From assembly GCA_026709935.1 (NCBI GenBank), contig JAPOSC010000065.1, forward strand, positions 62,001 to 126,000: a stretch of 64,000 nucleotides of DNA. Reading direction: 5' to 3'. The notes beneath the pieces were generated by a model that ran no database searches, had not been told where the DNA came from, and saw only the letters and a program-made list of their open reading frames with translations. The position numbers and the translations under genes were made by a program. This DNA is from Thiotrichales bacterium (GTDB lineage Bacteria > Pseudomonadota > Gammaproteobacteria > HK1). Of this stretch, positions 20,000-29,751 are shown in pieces. Within the stretch, counting starts at the first letter, position 1. Each line of letters starts with the position of its first letter.

Positions 20000-21517
20000 A
20001 TGTTCCGCACCCTCTACGGCAAACTCTCGGTCGCGCTGGTGGCGATCGTGTTCGCGATCGCTGCCCTCTACGCGGCGCTGACCCTGTTCGCGACCCGACA
20101 CCATCTGCAGGCGACCGAACAACGCCTCAACCGCGATCTCGCTCGCGACCTGGTGGCGGATCGCAATCTCGTCGAGGCGGGACGCATCAACGAGTCGGCC
20201 CTGAAGGGCATGTTTCACGATTACATGATAATCAACCCGAGCATAGAGATTTATTTGATTGATCTGAAAGGGAAAATACTCTCATTCTCCGCCGATCCAG
20301 GGGTCGTGAAGCGCAAGCGGATCTCGCTCGAACCGGTGCGCGCGTTCCTCTCCGGCGACGCCGCCTATCCTCTGCTCGGCGACGATCCGCGCAGCCACGA
20401 CGGCCGGAAGGCCTTCTCCGTCACCCCGGTGCCGAGCGACGAGAATCCGCAGGGGTACCTCTACGTGGTGCTCCTGGGAGAGCGCGTCGACTCCATCGCC
20501 GCGCTGCTGCATACCAGCTTCATCGCGCGCTACAGCGCCCTCGCTCTGATCGTGAGCGTGGTGGTGGGGTCGCTGGCGGGGCTCGTGGTGCTGCGCGCGA
20601 TGACCCGCCGACTCCGTCGTCTCACCCACCACATCGATCGGTTTCGAGCGGCGGGGTTTCGGGCCTCCGAACCCTTCACCACCGGCGGCCCGGGCAATGA
20701 CGATGGCAATGGGGATGGCGACGGCGACGAAATCGCCCAGCTCGGACGCACGTACGACGAAATGGCGGCGCGCATCGGCGAGCAGCTCGACGCGCTGGAG
20801 AAGACGGACGCCCTGCGGCGCGAGATGGTGGCGCATGTCTCGCACGATCTCCGCACCCCGCTGGCGACGCTGCACGGCTACCTGGAGACATTGAAGCTCA
20901 AGGACGTGGAGCTCGACCCGGCCGAGCGGGAGCGCTACCTGGCGGTGGCGCTCGATCAGAGCGAGCGGCTGCGCCGGCTCGTGGGTGATCTCTTCGAACT
21001 CGCGAAGCTCGATGCGCACGAGCAGGCGCCGGTATGCGAGCCGATCTCGCTCGCCGAGCTTGCCAGTGACATCGCGCAGAAATTCCAGCTCGAAGCACGC
21101 CACCGGGGATCGACCATCGACATCGACGCCGCGGACGGGCTGCCGATGGTCGACGCGGACATCGCCCTGGTCGAACGGGTGCTGGAGAATCTGATCGACA
21201 ACGCGCTGTCGCATTCACCGGACGGCGGGGCGATCCGCATCCCCATCGCCGCCGAAGGAGATGCGGTGCGGGTGATGGTGTCCGACAGTGGACCGGGCAT
21301 CGCGCCCGAGCACCTTCCCCGCGTGTTCGACCGCTTCTACCAGGCCGACAACGCGCATCGGGGAACCGCCCACGCCGGCCTCGGCCTGGCCATCGCGAAA
21401 CGGATCGTGGAGCTTCACGGCGCCCGGCTGGAGGTCGAGAGCGCCCTGGGGCGGGGTACCACGTTCAGCTTTCGCCTTCCGGCCTACGCCCCGGCCAGCC
21501 CGTCTTCCGCCACCTGA
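20000..21517 (+). CDS. Sensor histidine kinase
   Basis: HAMP-like region; HVSHDLRTPLATLHGYLE; NLIDNALSHSPDGG; GPGIAPEHL; GLGLAIAKRIVELH. Confidence 0.93.
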   Translation: MFRTLYGKLSVALVAIVFAIAALYAALTLFATRHHLQATEQRLNRDLARDLVADRNLVEAGRINESALKGMFHDYMIINPSIEIYLIDLKGKILSFSADPGVVKRKRISLEPVRAFLSGDAAYPLLGDDPRSHDGRKAFSVTPVPSDENPQGYLYVVLLGERVDSIAALLHTSFIARYSALALIVSVVVGSLAGLVVLRAMTRRLRRLTHHIDRFRAAGFRASEPFTTGGPGNDDGNGDGDGDEIAQLGRTYDEMAARIGEQLDALEKTDALRREMVAHVSHDLRTPLATLHGYLETLKLKDVELDPAERERYLAVALDQSERLRRLVGDLFELAKLDAHEQAPVCEPISLAELASDIAQKFQLEARHRGSTIDIDAADGLPMVDADIALVERVLENLIDNALSHSPDGGAIRIPIAAEGDAVRVMVSDSGPGIAPEHLPRVFDRFYQADNAHRGTAHAGLGLAIAKRIVELHGARLEVESALGRGTTFSFRLPAYAPASPSSAT

Positions 21518-21663
21518 CGGTGACCCAGGTGTGGCCTGCGGTGTAGCTCGGGTATTTCGCCGGCCGGGCTTGTAGCGCATGATCCGTATTCCTGCGCCAT
21601 GCGGCGCCTGCAATCCCCCAAAATCCCGACCAAACCCTCAATCAACCTCTAACCAAACCCTGA

Positions 21664-22692
21664 ATGGAGCCCCTCGTGCAGCCAGTCGATCTGAGAAGCG
21701 ACACCGTCACCCGTCCCACACCGGCCATGCGCGCCGCGATGGCGGAAGCGGAGGTGGGTGACGACGTCTTCGGGGAGGACCCGACCGTCAACCGGTTGGA
21801 GGCCATGTCGGCGGAGCGGTTCGGCCACGAAGCCGCGCTCCTGGTCGCGAGCGGCACCCAGGGCAACCTCCTCGCGCTGCTCACCCACTGCGGCCGCGGC
21901 GACGAGTACATCTGCGGTCAACGCGCCCACAACTACCGCACCGAAGGCGGGGGCGCGGCCGCGCTCGGGGGCATCCAGCCCCAGCCGGTGGAGGTCGAGG
22001 CGGACGGCACTCTCGATCTCGATCGGGTCGCCGCCGCCATCAAGCCGGACGACTTCCACTACGCCCGCACCCGCCTGCTGAGTCTGGAGAACACCATTTC
22101 GGGCCGGGTGCTGCCGCTCGACTACATGCGCGCGGCGCGCGCCCTGTGTGACCGTCACGGCCTCGCCCTGCACCTCGATGGGGCGCGGGTGTTCAACGCC
22201 GCGGTGGCCCTCGGGGTGGAGCCGGTCGAGATCATGTCGCTGTTCGACAGCGTGTCGATCTGCCTCTCCAAGGGGCTCGGCTGCCCCGCCGGCACCGTGC
22301 TGGTCGGCGCGCGGGATTTCATCGCCGAGGCGAGACGATGGCGCAAGGTGGTGGGCGGCGGCATGCGTCAGGTCGGGTTCATCGCGGCGGCCGGAATCCA
22401 CGCCCTCGACCACCACGTCGAGCGGCTCGAAGCGGACCACGCCAACGCCCGGCGGCTGGCCGATGGCCTCGCCCACGTCGACGGCATCGACGTCGATCAC
22501 AACGCGGTCCGGACCAACATGGTGTTCGCGAAAGTGGCGCCGGACCGGGTCGAGGACTTCGTCTCCCACTGCGAGCAGCACCAGGTGCTCATCCGGCCCA
22601 TCAATCCGAACCGCCTGGTGACCCATCTCGACATCGACGCCGACGGGATCGACCACGCCGTCGGCGTGATGCGGAAATTCTTCGACGCCTGA
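21664..22692 (+). CDS. ltaE: Low-specificity L-threonine aldolase
   Basis: DLRSDTVTRPTPAMRAAMAEAEVGDDVFGEDPTVNRLE; SKGLGCPAGTVLVG. Confidence 0.94.
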   Translation: MEPLVQPVDLRSDTVTRPTPAMRAAMAEAEVGDDVFGEDPTVNRLEAMSAERFGHEAALLVASGTQGNLLALLTHCGRGDEYICGQRAHNYRTEGGGAAALGGIQPQPVEVEADGTLDLDRVAAAIKPDDFHYARTRLLSLENTISGRVLPLDYMRAARALCDRHGLALHLDGARVFNAAVALGVEPVEIMSLFDSVSICLSKGLGCPAGTVLVGARDFIAEARRWRKVVGGGMRQVGFIAAAGIHALDHHVERLEADHANARRLADGLAHVDGIDVDHNAVRTNMVFAKVAPDRVEDFVSHCEQHQVLIRPINPNRLVTHLDIDADGIDHAVGVMRKFFDA

Positions 22693-22706
22693 GACCGGGA
22701 GCGATC

Positions 22707-23489
22707 ATGATCCGCGCCATCACCTTCGACCTGTGGGACACCGTCATCCACGACGATTCGGACGAGCCGAAGCGAGCCGCGGCCGGCTTGCCCTCCAAAC
22801 GCGAGGCGCGTCGGGCGCTGGTGCGGGAAGCGCTCGTCGATCACGGAACGGTTCCGGCTGGCGTCGTCGACGCCGCCTACGACGTGGCCGACGCCGCCTT
22901 CAACAAGGTGTGGCACGATCAGCACGTCACATGGTCCGTCGGCGAGCGGCTCTCGGTGCTGCTCCGCGGCCTCGACCGCGCGCTGCCCGATGCAGTCCTG
23001 GCCGATGTCACCGCGCGGATCGAGGAGATGGAGATCGACGTGATGCCGGATCCGGTGCCGGGGATCGGCGACGCCATCGAGGCGCTCGCCGCCCGCTATC
23101 CTCTCGCGGTGGTGTCCGACGCGATCCACTCCCCCGGCCGGTGCCTGCGTGAGTGGTTGAATCGCCAAGGACTGCTGCGCCATTTCGGCGCGTTCGCATT
23201 CTCCGACGAGGTCGGCCGCTCGAAGCCGCATCCCCACATGTTCCGGCAGGCGGCGGAGGGATTGGGCGTTGAAGTGAGCGAAATGCTCCACATCGGCGAC
23301 CGCGAGCACAACGATGTCCGTGGCCCGCATGCGCTCGGCATGCGGGCGATCCTGTTCACCGCCACCCGCGATCGCGACCGGGCGGGCAGCACTGCGGATG
23401 CGATCTGCGCGCAGGCCGCCGACCTGCCGGCTGCGGTCGAGCGCCTCGTCGGCGCCGGCCCCGGCCGCCGTATCGGCGCCGGTCGGTAA
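22707..23489 (+). CDS. HAD family hydrolase
   Basis: ITFDLWDTVI; VVSDA; GRSKPHPHMF; HIGDREHNDVRG. Confidence 0.9.
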   Translation: MIRAITFDLWDTVIHDDSDEPKRAAAGLPSKREARRALVREALVDHGTVPAGVVDAAYDVADAAFNKVWHDQHVTWSVGERLSVLLRGLDRALPDAVLADVTARIEEMEIDVMPDPVPGIGDAIEALAARYPLAVVSDAIHSPGRCLREWLNRQGLLRHFGAFAFSDEVGRSKPHPHMFRQAAEGLGVEVSEMLHIGDREHNDVRGPHALGMRAILFTATRDRDRAGSTADAICAQAADLPAAVERLVGAGPGRRIGAGR

Positions 23490-23496
23490 TCCTGTG

Positions 23497-24354
23497 ATGG
23501 CGTCCCTGCACTTCCTGGTCATCGACGGATACCGCCGCGACGGGCGCGAAGGCCTCGTTGCCGCCGGTGCCACCAGCGCGGGAAAGCTCTACGAGCGCAT
23601 GCTGCTCGGCTGCCACCCGGACGCGACGGTCGACATCTTGTATCCCGCAGACCCGGGCGCCGCCCTGCCCCACGGCGCCGCCCTCGCCGCCTACGACGGC
23701 ATTGCGTGGACCGGATCGAGCCTCACGGTGTACGACGGCGACGATCCGGCGGTGCACCCGCAGGTCGAGTTCGCCCACGCCGCCTTCGAGGCGGGAGTTC
23801 CGAGTTTCGGGAGCTGCTGGGCGGCCCAGATCGCGGTGGTGGCGGCGGGGGGCCGGTGCGCGGCGAATCCGCGCGGACGCGAGATGGGCATCGCGCGCAA
23901 GATCGCCCTCACCGACGACGGACGCGCCCATCCCCTCTACCTCGGCAAACCGCGGGTATTCGACGCGTTCATCTCCCACGAGGACGAGATCACACATCTC
24001 CCGAGCGGGGCGCTCAACCTCGCCGGAAACGCCTTCTCCAGCGTGCAGGCGGTGTGCGTGACCCATCGCCGCGGCACGTTCTGGGCGGTGCAGTACCACC
24101 CCGAGTACGACCTGCACGAGCTGGCGCGGTTGACGTACGCACGCCGGGAGCGGTTGACCGGCATGGGATTCTTCGCCGATGTCGAGGCCGCCTGCGATTA
24201 CGTGAACACGCTGGAAACCCTGCACCAGAACCCGTCCCGGCGCGACCTGGCGTGGCGGCTGGGCATCGACGAGGACATCATGAACGAGGATGTGCGCCAG
24301 GCCGAGGTCCGGAACTGGATCGAGCACCTGGTACTGCCGCGCAAGCGGGCGTGA
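23497..24354 (+). CDS. Class I glutamine amidotransferase
   Basis: PSFGSCWAAQIAVVAAGG nucleophile elbow; VQYHPEYD. Confidence 0.87.
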   Translation: MASLHFLVIDGYRRDGREGLVAAGATSAGKLYERMLLGCHPDATVDILYPADPGAALPHGAALAAYDGIAWTGSSLTVYDGDDPAVHPQVEFAHAAFEAGVPSFGSCWAAQIAVVAAGGRCAANPRGREMGIARKIALTDDGRAHPLYLGKPRVFDAFISHEDEITHLPSGALNLAGNAFSSVQAVCVTHRRGTFWAVQYHPEYDLHELARLTYARRERLTGMGFFADVEAACDYVNTLETLHQNPSRRDLAWRLGIDEDIMNEDVRQAEVRNWIEHLVLPRKRA

Positions 24355-24465
24355 GGGGCGGGGCGCGCGGAAGCCGCAGCCCTCCCCTCGAATGTCCGCG
24401 AAGCTCCGCCCCCCGGTCGCATCGGGAACGGTTCGGGCCGAAGCAAATAGAATGTCCGGACATCG

Positions 24466-25335
24466 ATGCCCCCGACACCGGCAAACCGAGAACACTTGAC
24501 CGTGTACAAGAAACCCGCGCGGTGGGCGGACCCCGCCAACCGGCTGTTCCCATACCAGGTGGGCTTCACCGCGCCACCGCACGATTTCGACGCCGCCCCC
24601 ACCGACTTCCTGCGCATGGCTCCGGAAGGGGTCGGCGTGCACGGGCGGATGCTGCACGTTCCGGGGTACGCTCACGAGCTCGCGCAGCGGGCCGACAACT
24701 TCCACCTGCTGGAGGAATTCGTCGAGTGCATGGCGAACAACGGTGCCGATGTGGCGGGGCAGGTCGGTACGAACTGGGTGCACTGCAACGGGACGACGCC
24801 GGAGGATATCCGAGTGTTCTGCGCCCGGTTGAGCGAGACCTGCGAGACGCCGTTTCACATGGCCGGATACTGTCTGGTGGAGGGGCTGCGGGAGCTTGGG
24901 GTGGAGAAGATCGCGCTCAACTCGGTGTACTACTGGCCCGACTGGCGCGACGGCATCGCCCGATTCCTTCGCCAAGCCGGCTTCGACCTGCTCTATGCAG
25001 GCAACTTCGTCGATCTCGGTCTCTACGACGCGCAGGCGACGGTCAACGCCCGGCACTGGATCTTCCCCGGCGAGATGGCCTCGAAGTCGATGCAGCGCAC
25101 CGCGGAGCGCGCCCCCGGGGCGGAGGCGATCGTCGTCAACGGCATGCCCAACTTCCGTCGTCCAGACGGGCTGCCGCAGCGTATCGCTTCCCTGGAAACC
25201 GAACTGGAGGCGCTGGTCGGCCTGCCCATCGTGTCCTCCGACACCGCCCTCTACTGGCGGATCTTCAAGACCCTGAGCCTCGCTCCGACCGGATCGCGCG
25301 GGCGGCTGCTCTCTACCCTCACTCCAGCGGCATGA
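24466..25335 (+). CDS. Asp/Glu racemase / maleate isomerase / arylmalonate decarboxylase superfamily protein (start ambiguous)
   Basis: ANNGADVAGQVGTNWVHCNG...LGVEKIALNSVYYWPDWRDG...AIVVNGMPNFRR...LGLPIVSSDTALYWRIFK-like fold. Confidence 0.72.
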   Translation: MPPTPANREHLTVYKKPARWADPANRLFPYQVGFTAPPHDFDAAPTDFLRMAPEGVGVHGRMLHVPGYAHELAQRADNFHLLEEFVECMANNGADVAGQVGTNWVHCNGTTPEDIRVFCARLSETCETPFHMAGYCLVEGLRELGVEKIALNSVYYWPDWRDGIARFLRQAGFDLLYAGNFVDLGLYDAQATVNARHWIFPGEMASKSMQRTAERAPGAEAIVVNGMPNFRRPDGLPQRIASLETELEALVGLPIVSSDTALYWRIFKTLSLAPTGSRGRLLSTLTPAA

Positions 25336-26090
25336 TGCCCATGCACCGGATCCTCGCGCTGTGGGCCGTCCCGCGTTCCACCTCGACCGCGTTCGAGTGG
25401 ATGATGCGCATGCGCGGCGATCTGACCTGCTTCCACGAGCCGTTCGGCGAAGCCTGGTACCAGGGGGAGGCGCCGCTGTGGCCCCGAGTGCGGGCGGACA
25501 GCGTGCGCACCTCCGGACTGACGCTGGAGAGCGTGTGGGAAACCCTGCGCGAGGCGGCCGCGAAGGGGCCGGTGTTCTCCAAGGACTTCCCCCACTACGT
25601 CGCCCACATGTGGAACGACGAACGCCTCGGCATGTTCAACCACAGCTTCCTCATTCGGGACCCCGCGAAGACCATTTCGTCGATGTTCAGGCACTGGCCG
25701 GACTTTCATCCCGGAGAGGTGGGCGTGGTGGAGCAGCGGGCGCTGTTCGACCGCATCGCGGGCCGCCACGGCGAGGCGCCGCCGGTCCTCGACAGCGACG
25801 ACCTGCTGTCCGATCCGGCCCGGATGGTGGAGGTGTACTGCGATGCGGTCGGGATCCGGTTCATCCCCAAGGCGCTGTGCTGGGAGCCCGGCGCGCGCGA
25901 CGAGGTGAGCTGGTGGGACAGCGGCTCGTTTCACGAGAACCTGAGAAACTCCGACGGACTGAAACCACAGAAGACCCGCCACGTCGACATCACCCAGGCG
26001 CCCGACCGGGTCAGGACCGCCTACGAGGCGGTCATCGGACACTACGAGCACATGTACGCGCATCGGCTCCAGGCGCCCGGGACCGCATAG
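25332..26090 (+). CDS. Sulfotransferase family protein
   Basis: ILALWAVPRSTSTAFEWMMRMRGDLTCFHEPFGEAW; HSFLIRDPAKTISSMF. Confidence 0.82.
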   Translation: MMPMHRILALWAVPRSTSTAFEWMMRMRGDLTCFHEPFGEAWYQGEAPLWPRVRADSVRTSGLTLESVWETLREAAAKGPVFSKDFPHYVAHMWNDERLGMFNHSFLIRDPAKTISSMFRHWPDFHPGEVGVVEQRALFDRIAGRHGEAPPVLDSDDLLSDPARMVEVYCDAVGIRFIPKALCWEPGARDEVSWWDSGSFHENLRNSDGLKPQKTRHVDITQAPDRVRTAYEAVIGHYEHMYAHRLQAPGTA

Positions 26091-26109
26091 GTGATCCGGG
26101 GTTATCGTC

Positions 26110-26394
26110 TTATTCCGCCGCGGCGTGGCGCATGCATTTCTCGGGGCGCCCGAAGACGAATCTTCCGTCCTCGTCCTGATAGAACATCGCGGCCGGAGCG
26201 ATCCCGCCCGGAACTTGCACCGAGTACAGCGTGCATCCGTTCGCATCGGTGCCTCTCGGCGTGTAGATCATCCCCCCTCGTGTTTCCGGTTCAGCCGGCG
26301 GGACGATGTCCGCTTCCCGGTCTTTCGGGGTCGGGTCGCCGCCGCATCCTGCGAACAGGGACAGCACGGCTACAACCAATGCGTGAACCAACAC
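26110..26394 (-). CDS. Small predicted lipoprotein (GTG start proposed)
   Basis: VLVHALVVAVLSLFAGCGGD signal peptide plus lipobox; downstream of S8 gene. Confidence 0.6.
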   Translation of the reverse strand: MLVHALVVAVLSLFAGCGGDPTPKDREADIVPPAEPETRGGMIYTPRGTDANGCTLYSVQVPGGIAPAAMFYQDEDGRFVFGRPEKCMRHAAAE

Positions 26395-26418
26395 ATGCCC
26401 GGGCGTGGGCCCGGGCAT
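26395..26418 (-). terminator. Perfect 10-bp stem / 4-nt loop hairpin downstream of S8 peptidase gene
   Basis: atgcccgggc-gtgg-gcccgggcat; no long T-run. Confidence 0.45.
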
Positions 26419-26438
26419 TCTTCCGAGTCGTGGGCCAT

Positions 26439-28790
26439 TCACCACGTGACGTTCCACGCCAGGCCGATGCGCCCTTCGCGCGCGCCCGCCGTGTGGCCCG
26501 CGTCGTGCGCGACCGAGCCTTCAACGGCGATCCGGCCGGCGACGGCCAGGGGGGTGTCGTGGCGAAGGGTCGCGCGGAGTTCGCGGCCGTCGGGACGAAG
26601 CCCGACGCGGACGGTCTCGCGTTGACGCACGCCGTCTTCGACATGGCCGGTCTCGAGGCGGAAGGTGCCGGTGCCCGATTCCGCCCGCATCGGCGATTCG
26701 AGCGTGAGCGAGGTCCCGCGGCTCGCAACGCGCACGCTCGCCGCAGACATCAGCGACGGCGTCGCCTCGAACATCGCGTCGCTCTCGTAGTCGGCGCGGC
26801 CGGCCGCGAGGGTCACGCCGGCGTGGAAGGTCACGCCGCGCCCGAGTTCACGGTTGAACGACCGGCTCGCCCACACCATCCCCGAGCGCAGGTCATGGCC
26901 GAATGCGCCTGAGGCCCTCGACCCGAGGTAGCTGCCGTCGGCGAAGCTCGCGCCCCATCCCCATCGGTTGCCGTCCGAGGTCCGCGCGACGCTGGCCGAC
27001 CCCGGACCGAATCCGAAGGTGAAGCCCTCCCCGAGGGGGCTGTTCGTGTCGGTGGTGTGCTCCGACCAGGCCAGAGACAACGTCTCCAGACCAGCGCCCG
27101 GGGCTTCGCCCATCGGATCGTCGAAGGCAGGGATGGCCGACCCCGAGGTCCCGCTCGCACTGACGAGATCCGAGGCGGGGATCCAGAAGGGAAACCCCTG
27201 CGCGTCGAAGGTCGCGACCTCCGCCCCGCCCAGGCGGTCTCCGACCGCTCCGAATGCGCTCGGCGTGGACAGTCGGCTCGACCCGAGCGAGGCCGTGCCC
27301 TGCCCCGCGCTCAAGCCGCCCACCGGCGACAGAGCCGCCTCCAGGTCGAGGTGTCCGGCGCCGTAGATCGCCGAGTTCGCATACACCCCCGTCCGATCGG
27401 CGGTGTCCATCATCCGACGCACGATGGCGGTGTTGCCCTGCGTTCCCCGGAAATGTTCCATCATCAACGCGAGGGCGCCGGAGACGATGGGGGCGGCGTA
27501 GCTTGTGCCCCCATCCACCTCGACACGCCCTTGACCTGGCGTGCGAGCATCGGGTTGGAGGACACGTACAGTGCCGGGCGCGACCAGGCAGAAGTGGCGA
27601 CCATGTCTGGAGCGGTTCCAATTCGAGGGTAGCGGTCCGCAACGATCCGAGTATCTCGCTATACGCTTCGTGCTTGGGTCTGTCGCTGCCACTGCGACAT
27701 GGTGTCCACGCACATCCGGCAGGTAGTACGGGAGTGCCGTTTCCGGATTAGGACGTTCATGCCCTTTATTACCTGCGGCATAAACGATAACGGTTCTATC
27801 GTCCGGGGCGCGATCGAGCTGGACGAACGCCCTTCGTGTGGACGGAAGGTGACGTGTCAAGAACCTGTCGCTGTCGGCCACTGCCGAGGCATCCGCAACA
27901 GGGTTCGGGGGCGTGTCCGGTCCGAACGAGCGGTTGATGATGTCGAACTTCGCATAGTCGTTGCGTAATATGCCGGCGAGTTCCTGATCGAGTCGGGTGC
28001 GCTCCGCTGGCGGCAGCGATATAGCAAGAGACAGCAACTCGGCCGCTACAAGGGATCCGTCTTCCTGATCATCGGTCAAGTTGATGGTAGTCGGGATAAT
28101 GATTGCGTCAGGGGCGATGCCAAGGTTCCGGCCGGCAGCGGTCGAAGCCACGGCCGTGCCGTGAGATCCCTCCCCGTAGGGGGTCGGAACTTCGTACGCT
28201 CGATACAGACGATCAATCGGATCAAATTCGCTGTAATGGTCGTCGACAAGGAAGGTTTCGTCGTCACGGAGCGGCCAGCCATCGCGCCGTACGATTTCCT
28301 CGACTGCTTGGTTATAGGCGTTTTCGTCCCCCTGGCTGTCGATGGTGTATACAACGCATCGTGGATTGAACTGGCATCTCACTGCGTCGTAGGAGTTCTC
28401 CCGCCCCGGCGGCCGCCAATAGACAAGGCTTGCGCCATCGGCCTCACTTGTCCTCACTCGGTTTCCGAATTCCGCCCGCTGCGTATAGTCGACGATCGAA
28501 TCTTCGATTCCGATGCGCACCCCGCTACCGGTCAGATCGCGCGCATAGGCATGGTGCGCCCCCACCTGTTCCAGAACCATCGGCTGGTTGGTCGTGAAGC
28601 GTGCCGTCGAGAGCTGCTGCTCCGCTCGCGCCCCGTAGTTCACGGTCGGTGGCTCGGATGACGGCGGTCGGTTATCCATGTTCGGCCGCACGTTGTCGCC
28701 ACCACCACCCCCGCCACCGCCTCCGCATCCGGCGAGCACGCTCGCCAGCAGTCCCGCGGGAAACATCATCATCAGGTTTCGCAGTTGCAT
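26439..28790 (-). CDS. S8 subtilase-family peptidase, lipoprotein signal, autotransporter-like C-terminus
   Basis: LLASVLAGCGGGGGGGGG lipobox/poly-Gly; IGIEDS, GEGSHGTAVAS, GGTSYAAPIVSG triad blocks; C-terminal beta-barrel-like region ending WNVTW. Confidence 0.85.
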   Translation of the reverse strand: MQLRNLMMMFPAGLLASVLAGCGGGGGGGGGDNVRPNMDNRPPSSEPPTVNYGARAEQQLSTARFTTNQPMVLEQVGAHHAYARDLTGSGVRIGIEDSIVDYTQRAEFGNRVRTSEADGASLVYWRPPGRENSYDAVRCQFNPRCVVYTIDSQGDENAYNQAVEEIVRRDGWPLRDDETFLVDDHYSEFDPIDRLYRAYEVPTPYGEGSHGTAVASTAAGRNLGIAPDAIIIPTTINLTDDQEDGSLVAAELLSLAISLPPAERTRLDQELAGILRNDYAKFDIINRSFGPDTPPNPVADASAVADSDRFLTRHLPSTRRAFVQLDRAPDDRTVIVYAAGNKGHERPNPETALPYYLPDVRGHHVAVAATDPSTKRIARYSDRCGPLPSNWNRSRHGRHFCLVAPGTVRVLQPDARTPGQGRVEVDGGTSYAAPIVSGALALMMEHFRGTQGNTAIVRRMMDTADRTGVYANSAIYGAGHLDLEAALSPVGGLSAGQGTASLGSSRLSTPSAFGAVGDRLGGAEVATFDAQGFPFWIPASDLVSASGTSGSAIPAFDDPMGEAPGAGLETLSLAWSEHTTDTNSPLGEGFTFGFGPGSASVARTSDGNRWGWGASFADGSYLGSRASGAFGHDLRSGMVWASRSFNRELGRGVTFHAGVTLAAGRADYESDAMFEATPSLMSAASVRVASRGTSLTLESPMRAESGTGTFRLETGHVEDGVRQRETVRVGLRPDGRELRATLRHDTPLAVAGRIAVEGSVAHDAGHTAGAREGRIGLAWNVTW

Positions 28791-29164
28791 CTTCGCTTCT
28801 CCTCGGTTGTCGTCGGCGCAGAGTTGCACGCTCTTGCGCCTTTCGAGCCGGATCCCGGAACCGCTGGTGCCACCCCGAGTCCGGCCGCGTCGCCACCGGA
28901 ATGGCTCGGCGGTGCATTCGGCACGACAAGGCCGCTCGCGAGCGCTCCCGCCGCCGTCGGGATGGCGGCGCCGGTGGGCGTGCACGACTCAGCCCCGACC
29001 GAGGGCGGAGCCGGTCCGTACCATCCGGGGATTGGGGCTCGAAAGCGGCCTTTAGGGGAAAGCGCCGGTACTGAAGTCAGCCATGACGATGGCTTTCCCC
29101 GTCGTTGGGTCCGGAGGCGGGATGGTCATGCCCGACCGCCTCGCCTCGCCTCTTGATGCGCCTG

Positions 29165-29210
29165 ACCCGGATTTCCCGGTGTGCCTTGCACGGGCAATTT
29201 CGAAATCCGG
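29165..29210. repeat. Possible diverged palindromic repeat, copy C
   Basis: ccggatttc (29167-29175) / gaaatccgg (29202-29210) with inner cccggtg/cacggg pairing. Confidence 0.45.
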
Positions 29211-29413
29211 AACCAGCCGCTCCGTGATGCGTCCAACAGTCCGACACCCGAAAAGGGCGCCGGGCCGTTGACACCCAGCACGGTGCACGTGACGTGGTTC
29301 CTGCCTATTCACCCGGCTCGGGTGGCCAAACCCGGGCCCCTGATGGCTCTTGTATTGAGCAGGCGGCCCGACAGCGGGCACCTGCTGGATGTCATGCGGG
29401 AGAGGGTGAACCA

Positions 29414-29459
29414 GCCACGCCGGCAATGCAACCCGCATGTGGAGCAATGCCGGCGTGGC
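29414..29459. other. Strong inverted repeat / potential RNA hairpin
   Basis: gccacgccggca (29414-29425) / tgccggcgtggc (29448-29459), perfect 12-bp arms. Confidence 0.6.
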
Positions 29460-29751
29460 CGCGGGCAGTGACCCGCTCCGGTGCCTGCGGATTCGGGCAT
29501 GCGGGATTCCCGATGGCATCCCGTGAGGCTGTCGCGCAGTGCGATTCCGGCGAGATTCGAGCCTCTGGAGCATCGGTTCGGGACGACCTCGCGCGCATGT
29601 TTTGGCCCGGTCGGAATGGCGGAGGAGCAATTCGTCGATTGACGTGATCGCGGGAGGATCGGCACAGTCGGTGCCGGGGCTTGAGTGGCCGTCGAGCCGA
29701 ACCACGGGGCGGCGATGCCGGCCCGCCCGATACGATCGGCCCGGTTAGCCC

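Noticed and set aside
28697-28735. GGY/CCR trinucleotide run as a microsatellite phase-variation locus
   Set aside because: Codes for a poly-Gly linker after a lipobox, a common lipoprotein feature; a trinucleotide run would not shift frame.
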